NCBI GenBank assembly: GCA_900074885.1
Contig: FJUW01000028.1
Span: 388,339-452,338, forward strand
Source of the DNA: Rhynchosporium graminicola
Taxonomy: Eukaryota; Ascomycota; Leotiomycetes; Helotiales; Ploettnerulaceae
DNA length: 64,000 nt
Direction of reading: 5' to 3'
How positions within the stretch are numbered: position 1 is the first letter of the stretch; each line of letters starts with the position of its first letter. Below are positions 13,880 to 24,942 of this stretch, in pieces. The position numbers and the translations under genes were made by a program. The notes beneath the pieces are model-generated. The model was not told the DNA's origin. It searched no databases and saw only the letters and a program-made list of their open reading frames with translations.

Positions 13880-14206
13880 TTACTAAAGTAAAGCCAGCCT
13901 CAAATTAACAGTGGCACTGTGAGAGAGCTAATGAGGATCTCGGGCAATGCAGGTATAAGTAAAATCCGCAAGCTCTGGAGAATTTCGACTGTCTGCAGGC
14001 TGCAGCATGAGCAGCAGCACGGTTAAACTCCAGCAGCTGCATGTCAATCCAGCTTTTGGCTGCAGCTGTATGTTGGAAAGCGCAGCCGCCCCCCTGGAGC
14101 CCACCCAGCCTTCTCCTATAAGTAGGTACATACTTACTTGGTAGAAGTCCAATCTTCTACTGAACTTTGCAACGGGAGTATGACAGAGCCACGCAGATTC
14201 CAATTG

Positions 14207-14232
14207 AGCAAAGCAAAGCAAAGCAAAGCAGA
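14207..14232. repeat. AGCAA pentanucleotide repeat
   Basis: Four to five copies of AGCAA on the plus strand. Confidence 0.8.
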
Positions 14233-14588
14233 AACGTCTATACCACCGTACTTCACTGGTTCGGATCACACTTCCTGGCTGCTGTTTCTTGGTCCAGCGA
14301 CTATTTACCGATTCTGCCTGGCCTCACGAACCTAAAGATCCTTCGTCGGCGATTACAGCTTGTGGCGCGCGCTGGAGTTATCCCGCCACCACCACGCCAA
14401 ATTCAATCCTCTCCGGCCGGCCTGCTTTTCCCCACGATCTTGCCACATCTACAATACCTACCTAGCCCAGAGCAAGGCAAAGCTTAGTGGAGCTATCCGG
14501 TCTGACGTGCTGCTTCCGAGTTCTGAGAGTTGTAAAGGCTGGTTGACAGGGTCTGGTGAAGCATATCAAACGAGCATTACTATCACCT

Positions 14589-14614
14589 TCGTAGCTGTAG
14601 CTGTAGCTGTAGCT
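14589..14614. repeat. GTAGCT hexanucleotide repeat
   Basis: Four copies of GTAGCT, which is partly palindromic (AGCT core). Confidence 0.8.
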
Positions 14615-15467
14615 GCATTGAAATGCAGGACATGTTTCGATTTCCACCTGGACATCTCGAGAGCTGCAGGTTGGTCATTTTCAGCACTAGCAATAGCCAT
14701 GTGACGAGGGATACAGTTTCGGGGAATATATTCTTTCTGTGCCTGCTAAGTCCGAAAACCGAGCGTCACTTTGCTGCTTGTTACTGCCGATGAGCTGCGA
14801 GGGAGCGGATCATTGGCATGGGACAACTCCGTCAGGTCCTTCAGGTTGATCTCTCGGGAAGATCCTTGCGCTTCTAGAGAGATACAATACTATGCGCCAC
14901 ATCGTTCCTGATTCTCGAATATCATTCGAAACAGCTGTCCTTGGCAAGCTTAGGTATCTGGCCTGAACAAAACCTAAGGAGTATCTCTATGTCAAATTGG
15001 ATAATATAAGGGAAACATTCTCTGGGCCCTCTTCGTGACTCTCGTCGAAGGCAATGGCTCACCCACGCGACAATTTCAGGATTATAATTATGCACATGAA
15101 GAAAGCCACGATACCACCACGTTTCAATGTCCGGGGCATTTGAACACCATCATTGGACAAGATCTAAATCCCTAAAAGCTTCGTAGCGCACCCAGCAACC
15201 TCGTCGTCTCACTTAAGCAAGCCAGGCTGAAGATGCTGGTGATCCAAAGAAACTTAACCACTTGAAGGTTTTCAAGGTCGCAGTTTACCAAAGGAGTCAG
15301 AAGCAGCTGACAATCACGACATCGTAAGCGAGGTAGGTGTAAGGCACTGCTCCCGGTGGTGTAGCCGTATCTTCATTCCGAGTTTCTCACACGCATCCAT
15401 TTGTACTAAAGGGCTGAAGCCATCCCAAACACGTAACGGAGAAGACAGCCACGCTGATACAGCCAGA

Positions 15468-17307
15468 GGATCCCAAATTCCAATACACTTCTCTCGTGGG
15501 AAGCGATGTAATTCGTCTTCTAATCATTGAGCCTGGCCAGCCAGCTTTTGATGTCCACTGCAGCCTAATTCACACAACCTTATCAGAATGCCACGATGAT
15601 GTTTTCAAGCATTTCACTGCTCTATCATACATTTGGGGCGAATCTACGCAGAGGCGCAAAATCTTTGTTAACGGGTCGAAGTCACGAGTAACGTATTCGA
15701 AGCATCACATGATTTGCGCTGTATAGATGTGCGCTTCAGGCTCTGGGCAGATGCTATTAGTATCGATCAATCCAACTTCAAAGAACGAAGCTCACAGGTT
15801 GGCTTAATAAGACAGATATACTCATTTGCCACTTTCACTATCATCTATCTAGGGAAGTCCAATTTGGAATGTGATGAGGCAATAGATGCTATCGTTATAT
15901 CGAAAGTCGACGTTCGCCTTTATCAGATTATCGTGGCTCAGGTCTTGACTCGGCCATGGTTTACTCGAGTCTGGATTTTTCAGGAACCGGTTCTATCCTG
16001 GGTATCTTTTGGTGCAATGTGGTAAGAGACGCGCTAAATGGGACGATGTTTACAAAGCTGTTGTCAGTAAGGATGACGGGAAAATACGACGAGCGATCCT
16101 GATTGGGGCTGAAGCTGATTTCGAAGAAGTACAAGAAGAGGGGATTACGGTTCAACGCGAGGAGTCTGAAAGCGGAGTTCAGATGGAGGAAGAGGGTAAA
16201 GAAAGACAAAATACCACTGAAGCTGTGCGGAATTTCTTCAAAATGAATGCAGCTCGAGACCAGAAGAATGGTCCTCCGACCATGCTCTTGGTTCTTTCGG
16301 CCAGGCGAGGCTCTGGAGTCGCGGATCTGCGTGATTTTATTTACGGACACCTAGCTATCGCCAGCCTTCTTCCAAGGGAAACATCCCTCCATGTCTGACA
16401 ATCAATCATTAACGCCCTGTGGTGGATGTTTTCACAGACGCTGCTAGGAACATTGTCCAAACGCGAAATGACGCACATCCGGTGTACGTTTGTGAAAAAC
16501 TCCTCTATCAAGCCGGGGCTGCTCGAAGTTCCGCTCATCCTCTGAATGAGCTTCCATCCTGGGTGCCCGACTGGTCATTACCTGTCTTGCCGCTTGATAT
16601 CTTTTCCTCCACACGATCTACCGCTTCGATGGGAGGCATTTCAATTCTCGCGTAAGAATGAACGGAAAGAGCCTCCTGTACAGCTTCTTGGGCCAAGGGT
16701 CATAAGTGTTCGGTTACTGCAGATTGGGCATGTGGATCATATCGGTAGAGCCATGGGTGATCCTGATAAAATTTCCGATCTCCTGCTACTAGACGTAGTC
16801 AGTGATGTGCGTAATGTCCTCTTGTCAAGCGACCGAGTAAGCGGTTCTAGCATCGCAGTTGATGACAATTTTGATACGTTACAATTCGCGTTTGAAAGGA
16901 AGATTGCGTTCGTTGAAGGTGGCAATTGCCTTGTTCTAAAGGACGTAGAACCCGGGGTTTTCATCTTTGCCCTTCCACTCCCACCACACAAGTGGAGTTG
17001 TTTTGTTTTGAGGGTGCTGGCAGCCGAGAGCAAAACACTTAGTCAAGGACAGCAAGGTTCTCACACAGCCATTACACCCTTGTTGGTCAAGCCTTCATAC
17101 GCTTTGCATTGCTCGATGAGGTAGTGAGAAAAGCGATGGTCAAAGTGAACGCAGAGTTACAGCGCGCGTCCAAGGAAGTTCAAGGGGGAGTCAAATAGAT
17201 GGAGCAGCAAGGAGTTAACAGGTACTTTATCTGCAGAACAAGCCGAGCATCTCGTCGCGGAAGCATTGCGGGACTGGGAGCCTGGAGAGGTAGTATACGT
17301 TCATTGA
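15468..17307 (+). pseudogene. HET (heterokaryon incompatibility) domain protein, frameshifted remnant
   Basis: The three conserved HET blocks are recognisable but sit in different frames. Block 1 is FTALSYIWGE...KIFVNG (about 15616-15680), block 2 is LWADAISIDQ...SQVGLIRQIYSFA (about 15740-15835) and block 3 is LTRPWFTRVWIFQE (about 15943-15985). Downstream come the family-typical QCGKRRAKWDDVYKAV, SARRGSGVADLRDF, VDVFTDAARNIVQ and ELPSWVPDWSLP, then a C-terminal stretch with FALLDEVVRKAM and LRDWEPGEVVYVH ending at a stop near 17305. Frame changes are needed near 15710, 16010, 16400, 16600 and again after 17100. None coincides with an intron-sized gap, so these are indels rather than splicing. 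No ATG opens the first block. HET proteins trigger cell death on non-self fusion in fungi, and this copy cannot make an intact one. Confidence 0.85.
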
Positions 17308-18281
17308 CTTGGATCCAATGAGGCATGGATTATGAAGCTGATCCTGTACGTCTTATATCATTCAGGTGGAACTAGCGGGGTCTCAGGGAAATCTTCTAAA
17401 TTATATGAAGCTTGACGAATATCATAAACTGCTAAGTATCCGTGGGGAAGTTTCATCAACAAAACACGCCTATATCCTTTCAACAACCTAGTGCATCAGC
17501 ACCATAACTCATGCTCCCAAGCTCTCCCAACAGTAATGAAGAACCACCACAACTTCCAACAGATATCTCACGCAAAGAAAACGAAACAAAACACATTGGC
17601 ACTTCTTCCTCAAACACAAAATCCTTAGATTGCGTCACAGCTTCTCAAGCATTCTGTAAAGACGGCAGAAGATTTTCAGATCTTACTGGAGAGTTCACTA
17701 GAACCATTCATAGAGAGTCTAACCCACTTTCAATTGATAGTTATTTTTACCACCCTCGTGCTCGTAAGCGAATTTTAGCGTTGGTCATGCAGAGATTATT
17801 TACTGAGTCAGGGAGGCACGTGTCATTAGCATGGTCACATTAGTATATCTGACTGTTGGCTTGGGCTACTTACCAGTAGGTCTGTGGATTTCTGTAGAAC
17901 GAAGCTTGGTAGCTTTATGATGGACGAGTCCTGTATTTATGTATTATGGAACTATACCTATTGAGTATCATAAACTCCTCGGCTCTTTCGAATTAGGTTG
18001 TCTGTGTAGGCCGGAAGAATTGTTTCGATTCTGACAGAAGTAGAATCACTGTTTAGCCAAGACTTTGAGAGATTCTCGAGGTACTATAGAAATTAAGCAT
18101 GTCCCGGTAGAGATTTTCTATCAGTATCATGCTCCTATCCCAACATCGAAGTCGCCTAACGCTTCGCTAGACACAAGTTGTACCCTGTTGTCTGCCACGC
18201 GTTCAGCAGAAAAAATCAATGTAAGAAATGTACCAGATCTTGCTATCCAGAGGTCTATTGAAAAAGAAAATATCTGGCTGA
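17308..18281. other. Intergenic, unassigned open frames
   Basis: A plus-strand frame at 17511-17843 (110 codons, Ser/Thr-rich, no domain) and another at 18065-18301 are open, but neither shows a family match. The second overlaps the 3' end of the histidine phosphatase on the other strand. I do not call either a gene. Confidence 0.4.
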
Positions 18282-19338
18282 TTAAGCAGGGTTCTCGCTG
18301 ACTACCTCCTCTGGTGCGGCCTTCTTTTGCTCCGGATCATAATCGCCATCATTCAACTCGAAGACACCCTTCTCACTCTTTCCAAGGCCGCCACCTTTCG
18401 TCTATGAAGTGTCAGCAGATGTCGACCCAGTCAAGAAAGCAAGAAACTAACCTCAGTGAGCTCCCACTCCACCAATGCAGGGATATCAGCTTCCTCTTCT
18501 TTGCCAAAATCAAAAATCCTGAAGTCTGCATTCTCGAATCTTCTGGAACAGACACTTGTTCGTAGGAATCCAGCATGGGAAACAACAGCGACGACCTTCT
18601 CTGGTCTGTTTCGCAAGAAATTCCTTGCTGCTTTGCCGCGGGCTGTTAAGCCCTCTCTTGTGCACTCATAGATGCCATCGTTGGTGGGAAATTTTGGGTC
18701 TACTGTCGACCACTAAATGGGGTTGGGGCAGTATGAATAAGCGTGAACATGATATATTGATTAAGTGTGCTTACATCGAACTGTGGCCACTCTTTCGCCA
18801 TCTCCGATATTGATGATCCGGTATCACATGGCTTCGCAGAGTTTTCCTGGAATTCTGCTTTTAGGATGACCGGTACACCTCTCTTCATCAGCCAGCCGAG
18901 TCCTTGCTATACACAAGTAAGGATATTGTAGCTAAGCTGTGGTGCAAGGCAGGCAGGTTGAATAGAGTAAACTTACTTGAGCAGTTTGGAGGGTCCGTCT
19001 CATCGGGCTGACAACGATGAGCTCGATCTCCTGTGCCAGAGGCAGTTCATTCTCTAAATGCTTTGCAAGTGCATCACATTGTTCACCGAATCCTAGCTCG
19101 GTGAGAGGAGGGTCAGGAATGGTGTAGTCTCGTACGATAAGTTAGCTTCCGGTACGATGTGCAGTCACGATCTAGACAATTATGTATATAATTTCACTGA
19201 AGCGGTGTTAGGAGACTTATTTGTGGCATCTGTATATGTTAGTCTACACCCCGAGATGTGTGGGGGTATCCATTCCAGGATTCATGACGTACTATGCTGA
19301 GCTTGGGCATGTCTGATGAGAACAATAGTGGGTGCCAT
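18282..19338 (-). CDS. Histidine phosphatase superfamily (phosphoglycerate-mutase-like) protein
   Basis: Five exons: 19338..19293, 19128..18977, 18906..18775, 18712..18452 and 18401..18282; introns are 164, 70, 62 and 50 bp, phases close, and the product is 236 aa. The N-terminal [12 protein letters not shown] carries the phospho-acceptor histidine of the RHG family, here as [15 protein letters not shown] is the second conserved arginine block, and [13 protein letters not shown] holds the second catalytic histidine. The last exon is a charged, dispensable-looking tail. This places it among fungal branch-1 histidine phosphatases related to yeast Pmu1-type proteins rather than true glycolytic mutases; the substrate is unknown. 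Intron 1 is unusually long and contains a segment that would read as Asn-Ala-Thr-Asn, but its phase does not fit. STK19 is divergently transcribed 540 bp away. Confidence 0.85.
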
Positions 19339-19877
19339 TTGGGTGATTGTATCAATTTGAGTATGTTCGAAGATAGTAGAACAAGGAGAAGAAGGAAGTC
19401 TTATATATGAGTAGGACTACCGTAGGTAGGTAGCTAGTTATGACTGGAATGCTGTCGGGTAGAACAAGTGTCTCGGATATGCATGGTCCCCACTAAAGCG
19501 CTGGCGAAGCGGGAGTCTGGCCTCAGTCGCTACCGCCAGCAGTCACTCTCATCCTAGGAAAGCAATTGCTGTTCGGGATTGTCACTTTTGCCAAAGTCGT
19601 CAGCTAATTATATGACATTGAAAGCCTATGACGTGCAACAAAGCATTCCTTCGAGGAGCCAAAAGTGGCCCGGCTGAACTCCGGATGCTGCGCCGCTATC
19701 GATAAGAATGTGGCTTCCCGATCCCGCTTAATGATCGTCATTGTCCTCCGTTCTCCCTTCCGATCCAGTTCGACGAAACCAAAGCTGCAAACAGCATTTA
19801 ATCCACTGGCTGACACAAGTTAATCCACTGGCTGACACAAGAACGTCATCAAAGCAGAGGGGTACGAGCAGCCAGCA
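19339..19877. promoter_or_regulatory. Divergent promoter region, histidine phosphatase / STK19-like
   Basis: This 539-bp spacer lies between two divergent starts and includes a perfect 22-bp tandem duplication close to the STK19 start (separate entry). The minus-strand open frame at 19604-19816 has no domain. Confidence 0.5.
19798..19841. repeat. Perfect tandem duplication, 22-bp unit
   Basis: Two identical adjacent 22-base copies (19798-19819 and 19820-19841), each containing CCACTGGCTGACACAAG, end 36 bp before the STK19-like start codon. They lie in the 5' leader or core promoter. Confidence 0.95.
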
Positions 19878-21062
19878 ATGAGCTTCAAATTCTCGGCCGC
19901 CCATTCAAGCCGGATAAAGAAATCAAGCAAACCACCAGCCTTCAAACGGAACTCATCAAGCTCGTCCTCTTTCTCCGCTCTACCCCGTCGCAAGCCCCTT
20001 CAGAGGTCTGCTTCGAAATCCGAGAACATAGACCATGATGAGGAGGATGACTTCTTTGGAGATAAGCTGGATGATATCGGGCTTGTCAAGAGTCTAGCTA
20101 CGGATCTGACGTTACGGGATGTGGCGCAAGCTATATTGTATGTCCGAGGCAGGATGTGGAATCCGATTCCCGAGCAGAGGGCTGGCATGAACTCGACGCG
20201 TGTAGCAGAGGTCTTGAACTTCAGGGCTTCACTGCCGCCGATTGTTACGGTTTCTCACATTCAGGCACTGCTGAACTCGCCGACGAGTGTGGAGAGGGAG
20301 ATAGCAGAGTTGACCAGAGGAGGCACGATTCGCAAGGTTGTGGTGGGAGGGAGGGGAAGTATGGGAGAGGCATTGATTATGGTCAGAGATTTGGATGAGA
20401 TGATAGCGAAGAGTGGAGCAGAAGAGAGTGTTAGAAGCAAGTTTGTGAAGCTGTTGCATGAATTCCCTACGGCGATGAAGGTGTCGAGGTCACAGCTGTC
20501 CGTGGAGGAAGCAAAGTCCCTTATGATGACTGGGTTTTTGACTACAGCTACGCCAGGATGGACTTCCAGCGATGTTTATTCGAGACCTGGAGATGGTATG
20601 AGAGGGACTATGACATCTCTGAATAGCATCTCAAAAGCTGCATCCGGATCCCTTGCAGCGGTAGGAGGCGAGAATGCAGTCCACTCTGCTGGAGGAACTG
20701 GTGGAGGGGTTAAGGGCCCAGGATTTGGAGATTACTCCATAGCTGTTCCTGCGACAGGACCTTACCTCAAATTAGTAGCAGATGCAAGAGCCCATCTCTT
20801 GTCCCTCTTATCAAAATCAAAATATCGAGAAACCGCAGAATCCCTGCTACGTCAACGTTGGGACGGAGGTATTGCTGCTGATAATGCCGCGAATACAGCG
20901 AGGAATAACAGAGGCGAATTTGGTGTTTTACCTGGGAGGACAAGGAAATGGAAACAGTTCCATGGGATGTCGTTTGAATGGACATTAGGCGAGTGTGTCG
21001 GGGCTGGAGTGGTGGAGGTTTTTGACACCCGGAGTATTGGTCGTGGCATCCGCGCTTTGTAA
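19878..21062 (+). CDS. STK19 (serine/threonine-protein kinase 19) domain protein
   Basis: Single exon of 394 aa. Residues 1-60 are basic and Ser-rich (nuclear-localisation-like), followed by an acidic DHDEEDDFF stretch. Then comes the Stk19-family core: LVKSLATDLTLRDVAQAILYVR, MNSTRVAEVLNFRASLPPIV, a winged-helix-like LLNSPTSVEREIAELTRGGTIRKVVVGGRG, and the C-terminal ETAESLLRQRW and FEWTLGECVGAGVVEVFDT blocks. Human STK19 was first described as a kinase; later work describes it as a winged-helix DNA-binding protein acting in transcription-coupled nucleotide excision repair. No kinase motifs are visible here, which agrees with the later view. A Gly/Ser-rich loop (about 230-280) interrupts the domain as in other fungal homologues. 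Recognition is from family memory, fairly sure. Confidence 0.82.
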   Translation: MSFKFSAAHSSRIKKSSKPPAFKRNSSSSSSFSALPRRKPLQRSASKSENIDHDEEDDFFGDKLDDIGLVKSLATDLTLRDVAQAILYVRGRMWNPIPEQRAGMNSTRVAEVLNFRASLPPIVTVSHIQALLNSPTSVEREIAELTRGGTIRKVVVGGRGSMGEALIMVRDLDEMIAKSGAEESVRSKFVKLLHEFPTAMKVSRSQLSVEEAKSLMMTGFLTTATPGWTSSDVYSRPGDGMRGTMTSLNSISKAASGSLAAVGGENAVHSAGGTGGGVKGPGFGDYSIAVPATGPYLKLVADARAHLLSLLSKSKYRETAESLLRQRWDGGIAADNAANTARNNRGEFGVLPGRTRKWKQFHGMSFEWTLGECVGAGVVEVFDTRSIGRGIRAL

Positions 21063-24000
21063 AATAAATAGATTTTGGTGGTGGGAGTTGTCGGTTTGGG
21101 AGCGTAAGATGATACACTAATTCACGTTTGAGATGATGTGAACCGACTTCTGATGATATGCTCGGAACCTTTAGGATGAGTCTCCATAGAAGCGAGTAAG
21201 GAGACATGTATATTAAAATGATGCTTGTAACAGCGGAGAGGGAACCAGTTTACAAGGTGAATTGCATATGTATATGACATGCAGTAACTTCTTAACCAAA
21301 AACGTAATAAAACAAAATAAGCGACAAAGATCCCTGAATTCGGGAATTATTGAGAGGACAATACAGACAATAAGGTCTTTTTGCCAGGGGTCAGATCAGA
21401 GAACATTCTACAGCGGATACATCATGCTAAGAGACTGACTTTAATACCATGGAAAATCCCATAAACACTCCATCTAAAAAAGAGACTCTGCTGCAGCTAC
21501 TTCGCTCATGGAATTTCGCCCTGAATCAACCTGACCTCGAGATACTAGGCCCCTATCATAGCCTCATCCTTGAATCTTGTGCCTTATGGCTCAGGTGGAA
21601 TACCCAAGAACACCCTTACGAGTTGGCGCCAAGAGGAATTTCCGAGTACGGCAGAAAACATCTCCATATTTGTGCGAAAGGACCCTGATGTGGAGATGTC
21701 ACTGTCAGCCACGCAGATCTTGTCAAAGTGTGCGAACGCGCCTTGGCTAGAAGCGGCTTCGGGAATTTGAATTGAATCAGCCTCAAGCTCGGGACGACAA
21801 TCAAAGAAGATGAGGAGGTCCGGGAACAATAGTCGTAATTCAAAATTCAAGATCTTTGATCGTCGTCGATGGTATTCAGCTCAGCCGCGTGCCGGAAATA
21901 ACAACATACCTTACTGACTTAAACCGACGTTGCATCAAGATGATGCGCAGCTCTGCACCACTTACATCTAGCGAGGTCCGAAAGTAATGTCACCCATCGC
22001 CTTTAGGCAGAACATGGGCGGCGACCACTCCGTTCAAACAATCAGATTGCCCATGTTCTGTCAAAGAGGGAATCAGGCAAGCCATTTTCACATTCTTCTA
22101 AATTTCGAGGAGACTTATCCACAAAGGAGCGGTTTTCTACAGTCTTGGACCCTGGTAGTGAAGACTTCTGAAGCTCCGGTATCATCAGCGAGATGGCCAA
22201 TGAAGATTCGAAGGCGACTGTCCCGAGAATTAAGCTCCTTGTTGCATTTCTCACCAGGCCTGTTTCGTCGTCCAATGATGCCAGGAAATGGGGGCTTCTG
22301 TTCCTCCCGTGCCACGAGAAGCCGTGCTTCAGCGTCCCGAGCCTCGAGCGTTCTCTCATGCTTCGAGGTCTGTGGTCCAGTTATTCCAATTGTTGGATTG
22401 TGTGGAGTTGGATCGTCCTGAGATTGAGATGTTGCGGGAAGGTGCGGAAGTGCAGGCTAGTGGACAAGACTATCCTTCCTACCCATCCTCACCATTGTGA
22501 AGTGTCGTGTCCAATCCAAGTAAGTTTCAGTACATCTTGAATACAGTGCTAAGTACCAGCCGTACTTCTGGGAAAACTATGTGCCGTCTTATTGATAAAC
22601 CATTTCAATTCCAACTTGGCTGAGAGGAGACTTGGGGTCACCTCCATCCATCCATACAACATGCATGCCAGCAGGGAGGGAGGAGGGAATCAAGAGGAGA
22701 AGATATCAGCCACCGGCAAAGGCCGTCAACGCAATTACTTAGTATTTTTTTCGAGGTAAGGCGTGAAGGATGTCCTACTGTACGATGATGGCAGGTAGAA
22801 CCAACACAAGTCAAGAAAGTTAATACTGTAGTTCACCGGAGGCAAAGTGAAAAATCTACTGTAAATCGTACCATGATCTGATCTGTGGGAGAGGATAATT
22901 CCCGAAGGCTTCATCAATCAGTACGTCCTCGGTAAGGTACAGATAGATAGATATCTGGCAAGGTAAATAAACCAACACCAAGCTACTCGCCTCGATCCGT
23001 CAAATGTTCGCCCCTTCCCCTTTTCCGTCCCTCTTGCTTCCCTCCAACGTCCAATCACATCACATAGTGGTGTCCTCAACCCAATGCAGCCGGTCAGGCC
23101 ATATTAGCCGGCTATTAAACCTTAACTTGAAGCTTGTTGTGTTGACTTGACTAACTCCGTAGGGAGCTAGGTAGGTTCCATTAGCTCGGCCGGATTCCTG
23201 TCCTGCGCATCATCTGCATCTGTCGTGAACTCGTCTGATCTGACAACAAGACTCCAGCTTCTCCAGCTTCTCCAGCTTCTCTCGTATCTTCAATACCAAC
23301 ATATGTGTGTTCTTCGTTCTTCATTCCTCAGGATTGCATGATCTGTACAGTACTCATCTACAGTGCCATTGACTCTCTTGATCTCGGCGCCGGTCCAACA
23401 CCCAGCACAAGCACTGCACAGCACTGCACCGCACAGCTTAGCACAGAGCTATCCACTCCACAGCCACTTGCACCACAGGGACCAGACTACAGGGACTACT
23501 TAAACCTACGAGCCTAGGTGATTTAGGTAGGGATTTGCCGTGCCCAACCACGCAACCCGAACCGACTGCCCGCCTGTCACTGGCTCATCTACCCAGCATT
23601 CAGCATCCAGCATCAATTTCATTTCATTAACCAACTCGAGATACATCCCGGTAGGGGTGGGTGTATCTTCCAGCACGGAACGTGCATAGCATAGCATTGT
23701 ATTGCATCGCAGCTGCACTGGACTGGATCGAACTGCACAGCACGGTAACCCATCGCCATATCACTTTGATACCTCCGGTATCTTTTTCGGCCTCTGGCTT
23801 CCACATTTGGCCTCCAACCGTTTTTGCGACATCGACCCGACATTCACTTTCTGAGAACCCACTGCTTTCGTTGTGAGCTTCCTGAGCTTCGTCAGCTTCT
23901 GGACGACTTTGTGCGCAGTCGCCCTCGAGAATCCTGTGCGACCTTATCCCACCTGCCATTCCTTCGATACCAGCCGTTCGACGGGTCGCGGCATAGAACA

Positions 24001-24942
24001 ACCGTCCGACAGCTTCCATTATCTCGTCACTTACCAGTGACAAACCCAGCTCGAAGACGACACCATTTCTGGGTCATTACCCAGTTGTTAATCGCTGCAC
24101 GGGCTAGAATCACAGTTTAACCACGAGGCAACTGGAATTCGAAAGAACTACTTCCAGCTCGAATCATAATTGGGAGAGAAGCATCGCAATATCTTGGGAT
24201 CTCGACTGCAATTGGCTTCGACACGGAACACCTCTGACTCAAATACCCGCGGAACACCGCGTGTCTGGAAGGAGCACCTGGGATCAGAACCACCACTACC
24301 CCGTCCAACATCGACGGCTGTCAATGCAGAAAATATAGCTTGAGCCCCCGCGACTTCAGGTTCACTCAACCAAACGGTTTCCTGCATATCTTGAAGGGGA
24401 TTGATTGTCAAAGAGTGGACTGGAAAATTTCGCCGATATACGGGATTCTTGTGCGATCCAGGTACCGTACGTGAGTTGTAGCTTCGTCTTCCCCCCACAT
24501 CGGTACACATGAAAGATTGTCTGTCGCAATGAAGCTTCTGTGGTATCGATCATCTAGTCTCCTCATCGAAAGTAACACGAACCAATTGCAGCCACTGTTC
24601 AGATGCAAGCGCACTGACTCCGCAGAATTCAAAACAGTCTGATGTTCTTAAGGCATATGGGATGGCATATTACGTCGTTTCACCTTCTCGGTGGAGCGGG
24701 TTCTGGTCTTGATCTTTGTAGGATCATTGGATTGCCCAATTGGACAGAATCTGCTGATCTTCCGGCATATTTTTTCTGACTCTTTCTCCAGACACGAAAC
24801 TTCAAACTTGAGTTTCTAGAGGCCAAGTTTCATGGGGGGCTAGGGATCTACGCTTGGTAGACCACTGGAGGGTAACTGCACATCCCTATATTATCGATTG
24901 GTTCACCTACACATACCTGTTACTACAGCTCCTTTATTCAAA
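21063..24942. other. Long intergenic spacer with possible gene debris
   Basis: About 3.9 kb without a supported gene. On the minus strand, 22359-22042 and 21850-21584 have protein-like composition (for example PFPGIIGRRNRPGE and LLFPDLLIFFDCRPELEAD) but are broken by stops and lack a shared frame, as in a decayed gene; I could not name the family. 23250-23285 holds a nine-base CTCCAGCTT repeat (three copies). The right end is the leader of the kinesin gene. Confidence 0.45.
23256..23283. repeat. CTCCAGCTT nine-base tandem repeat
   Basis: Three consecutive copies of a nine-base unit, with further loose CAGCAC/TGCAC repeats at 23405-23440. Confidence 0.8.

Larger units (their letters stand above)
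12552..15467. other. Repeat-rich intergenic spacer
   Basis: About 2.9 kb with no supported gene. The left part is the upstream region of the C2H2 gene, possibly with a 5' exon near 12740-12890. The rest carries many short tandem repeats, listed separately, separated by unique sequence without domains. Confidence 0.5.

Noticed and set aside
15496..16398. Intact intron-containing HET gene
   Set aside because: Frame changes are one- or two-base shifts with no room for introns, and several are required.
23627..24043. Minus-strand 138-codon frame upstream of the kinesin
   Set aside because: No domain, low-complexity composition, and it lies in the probable leader and promoter of the kinesin gene.
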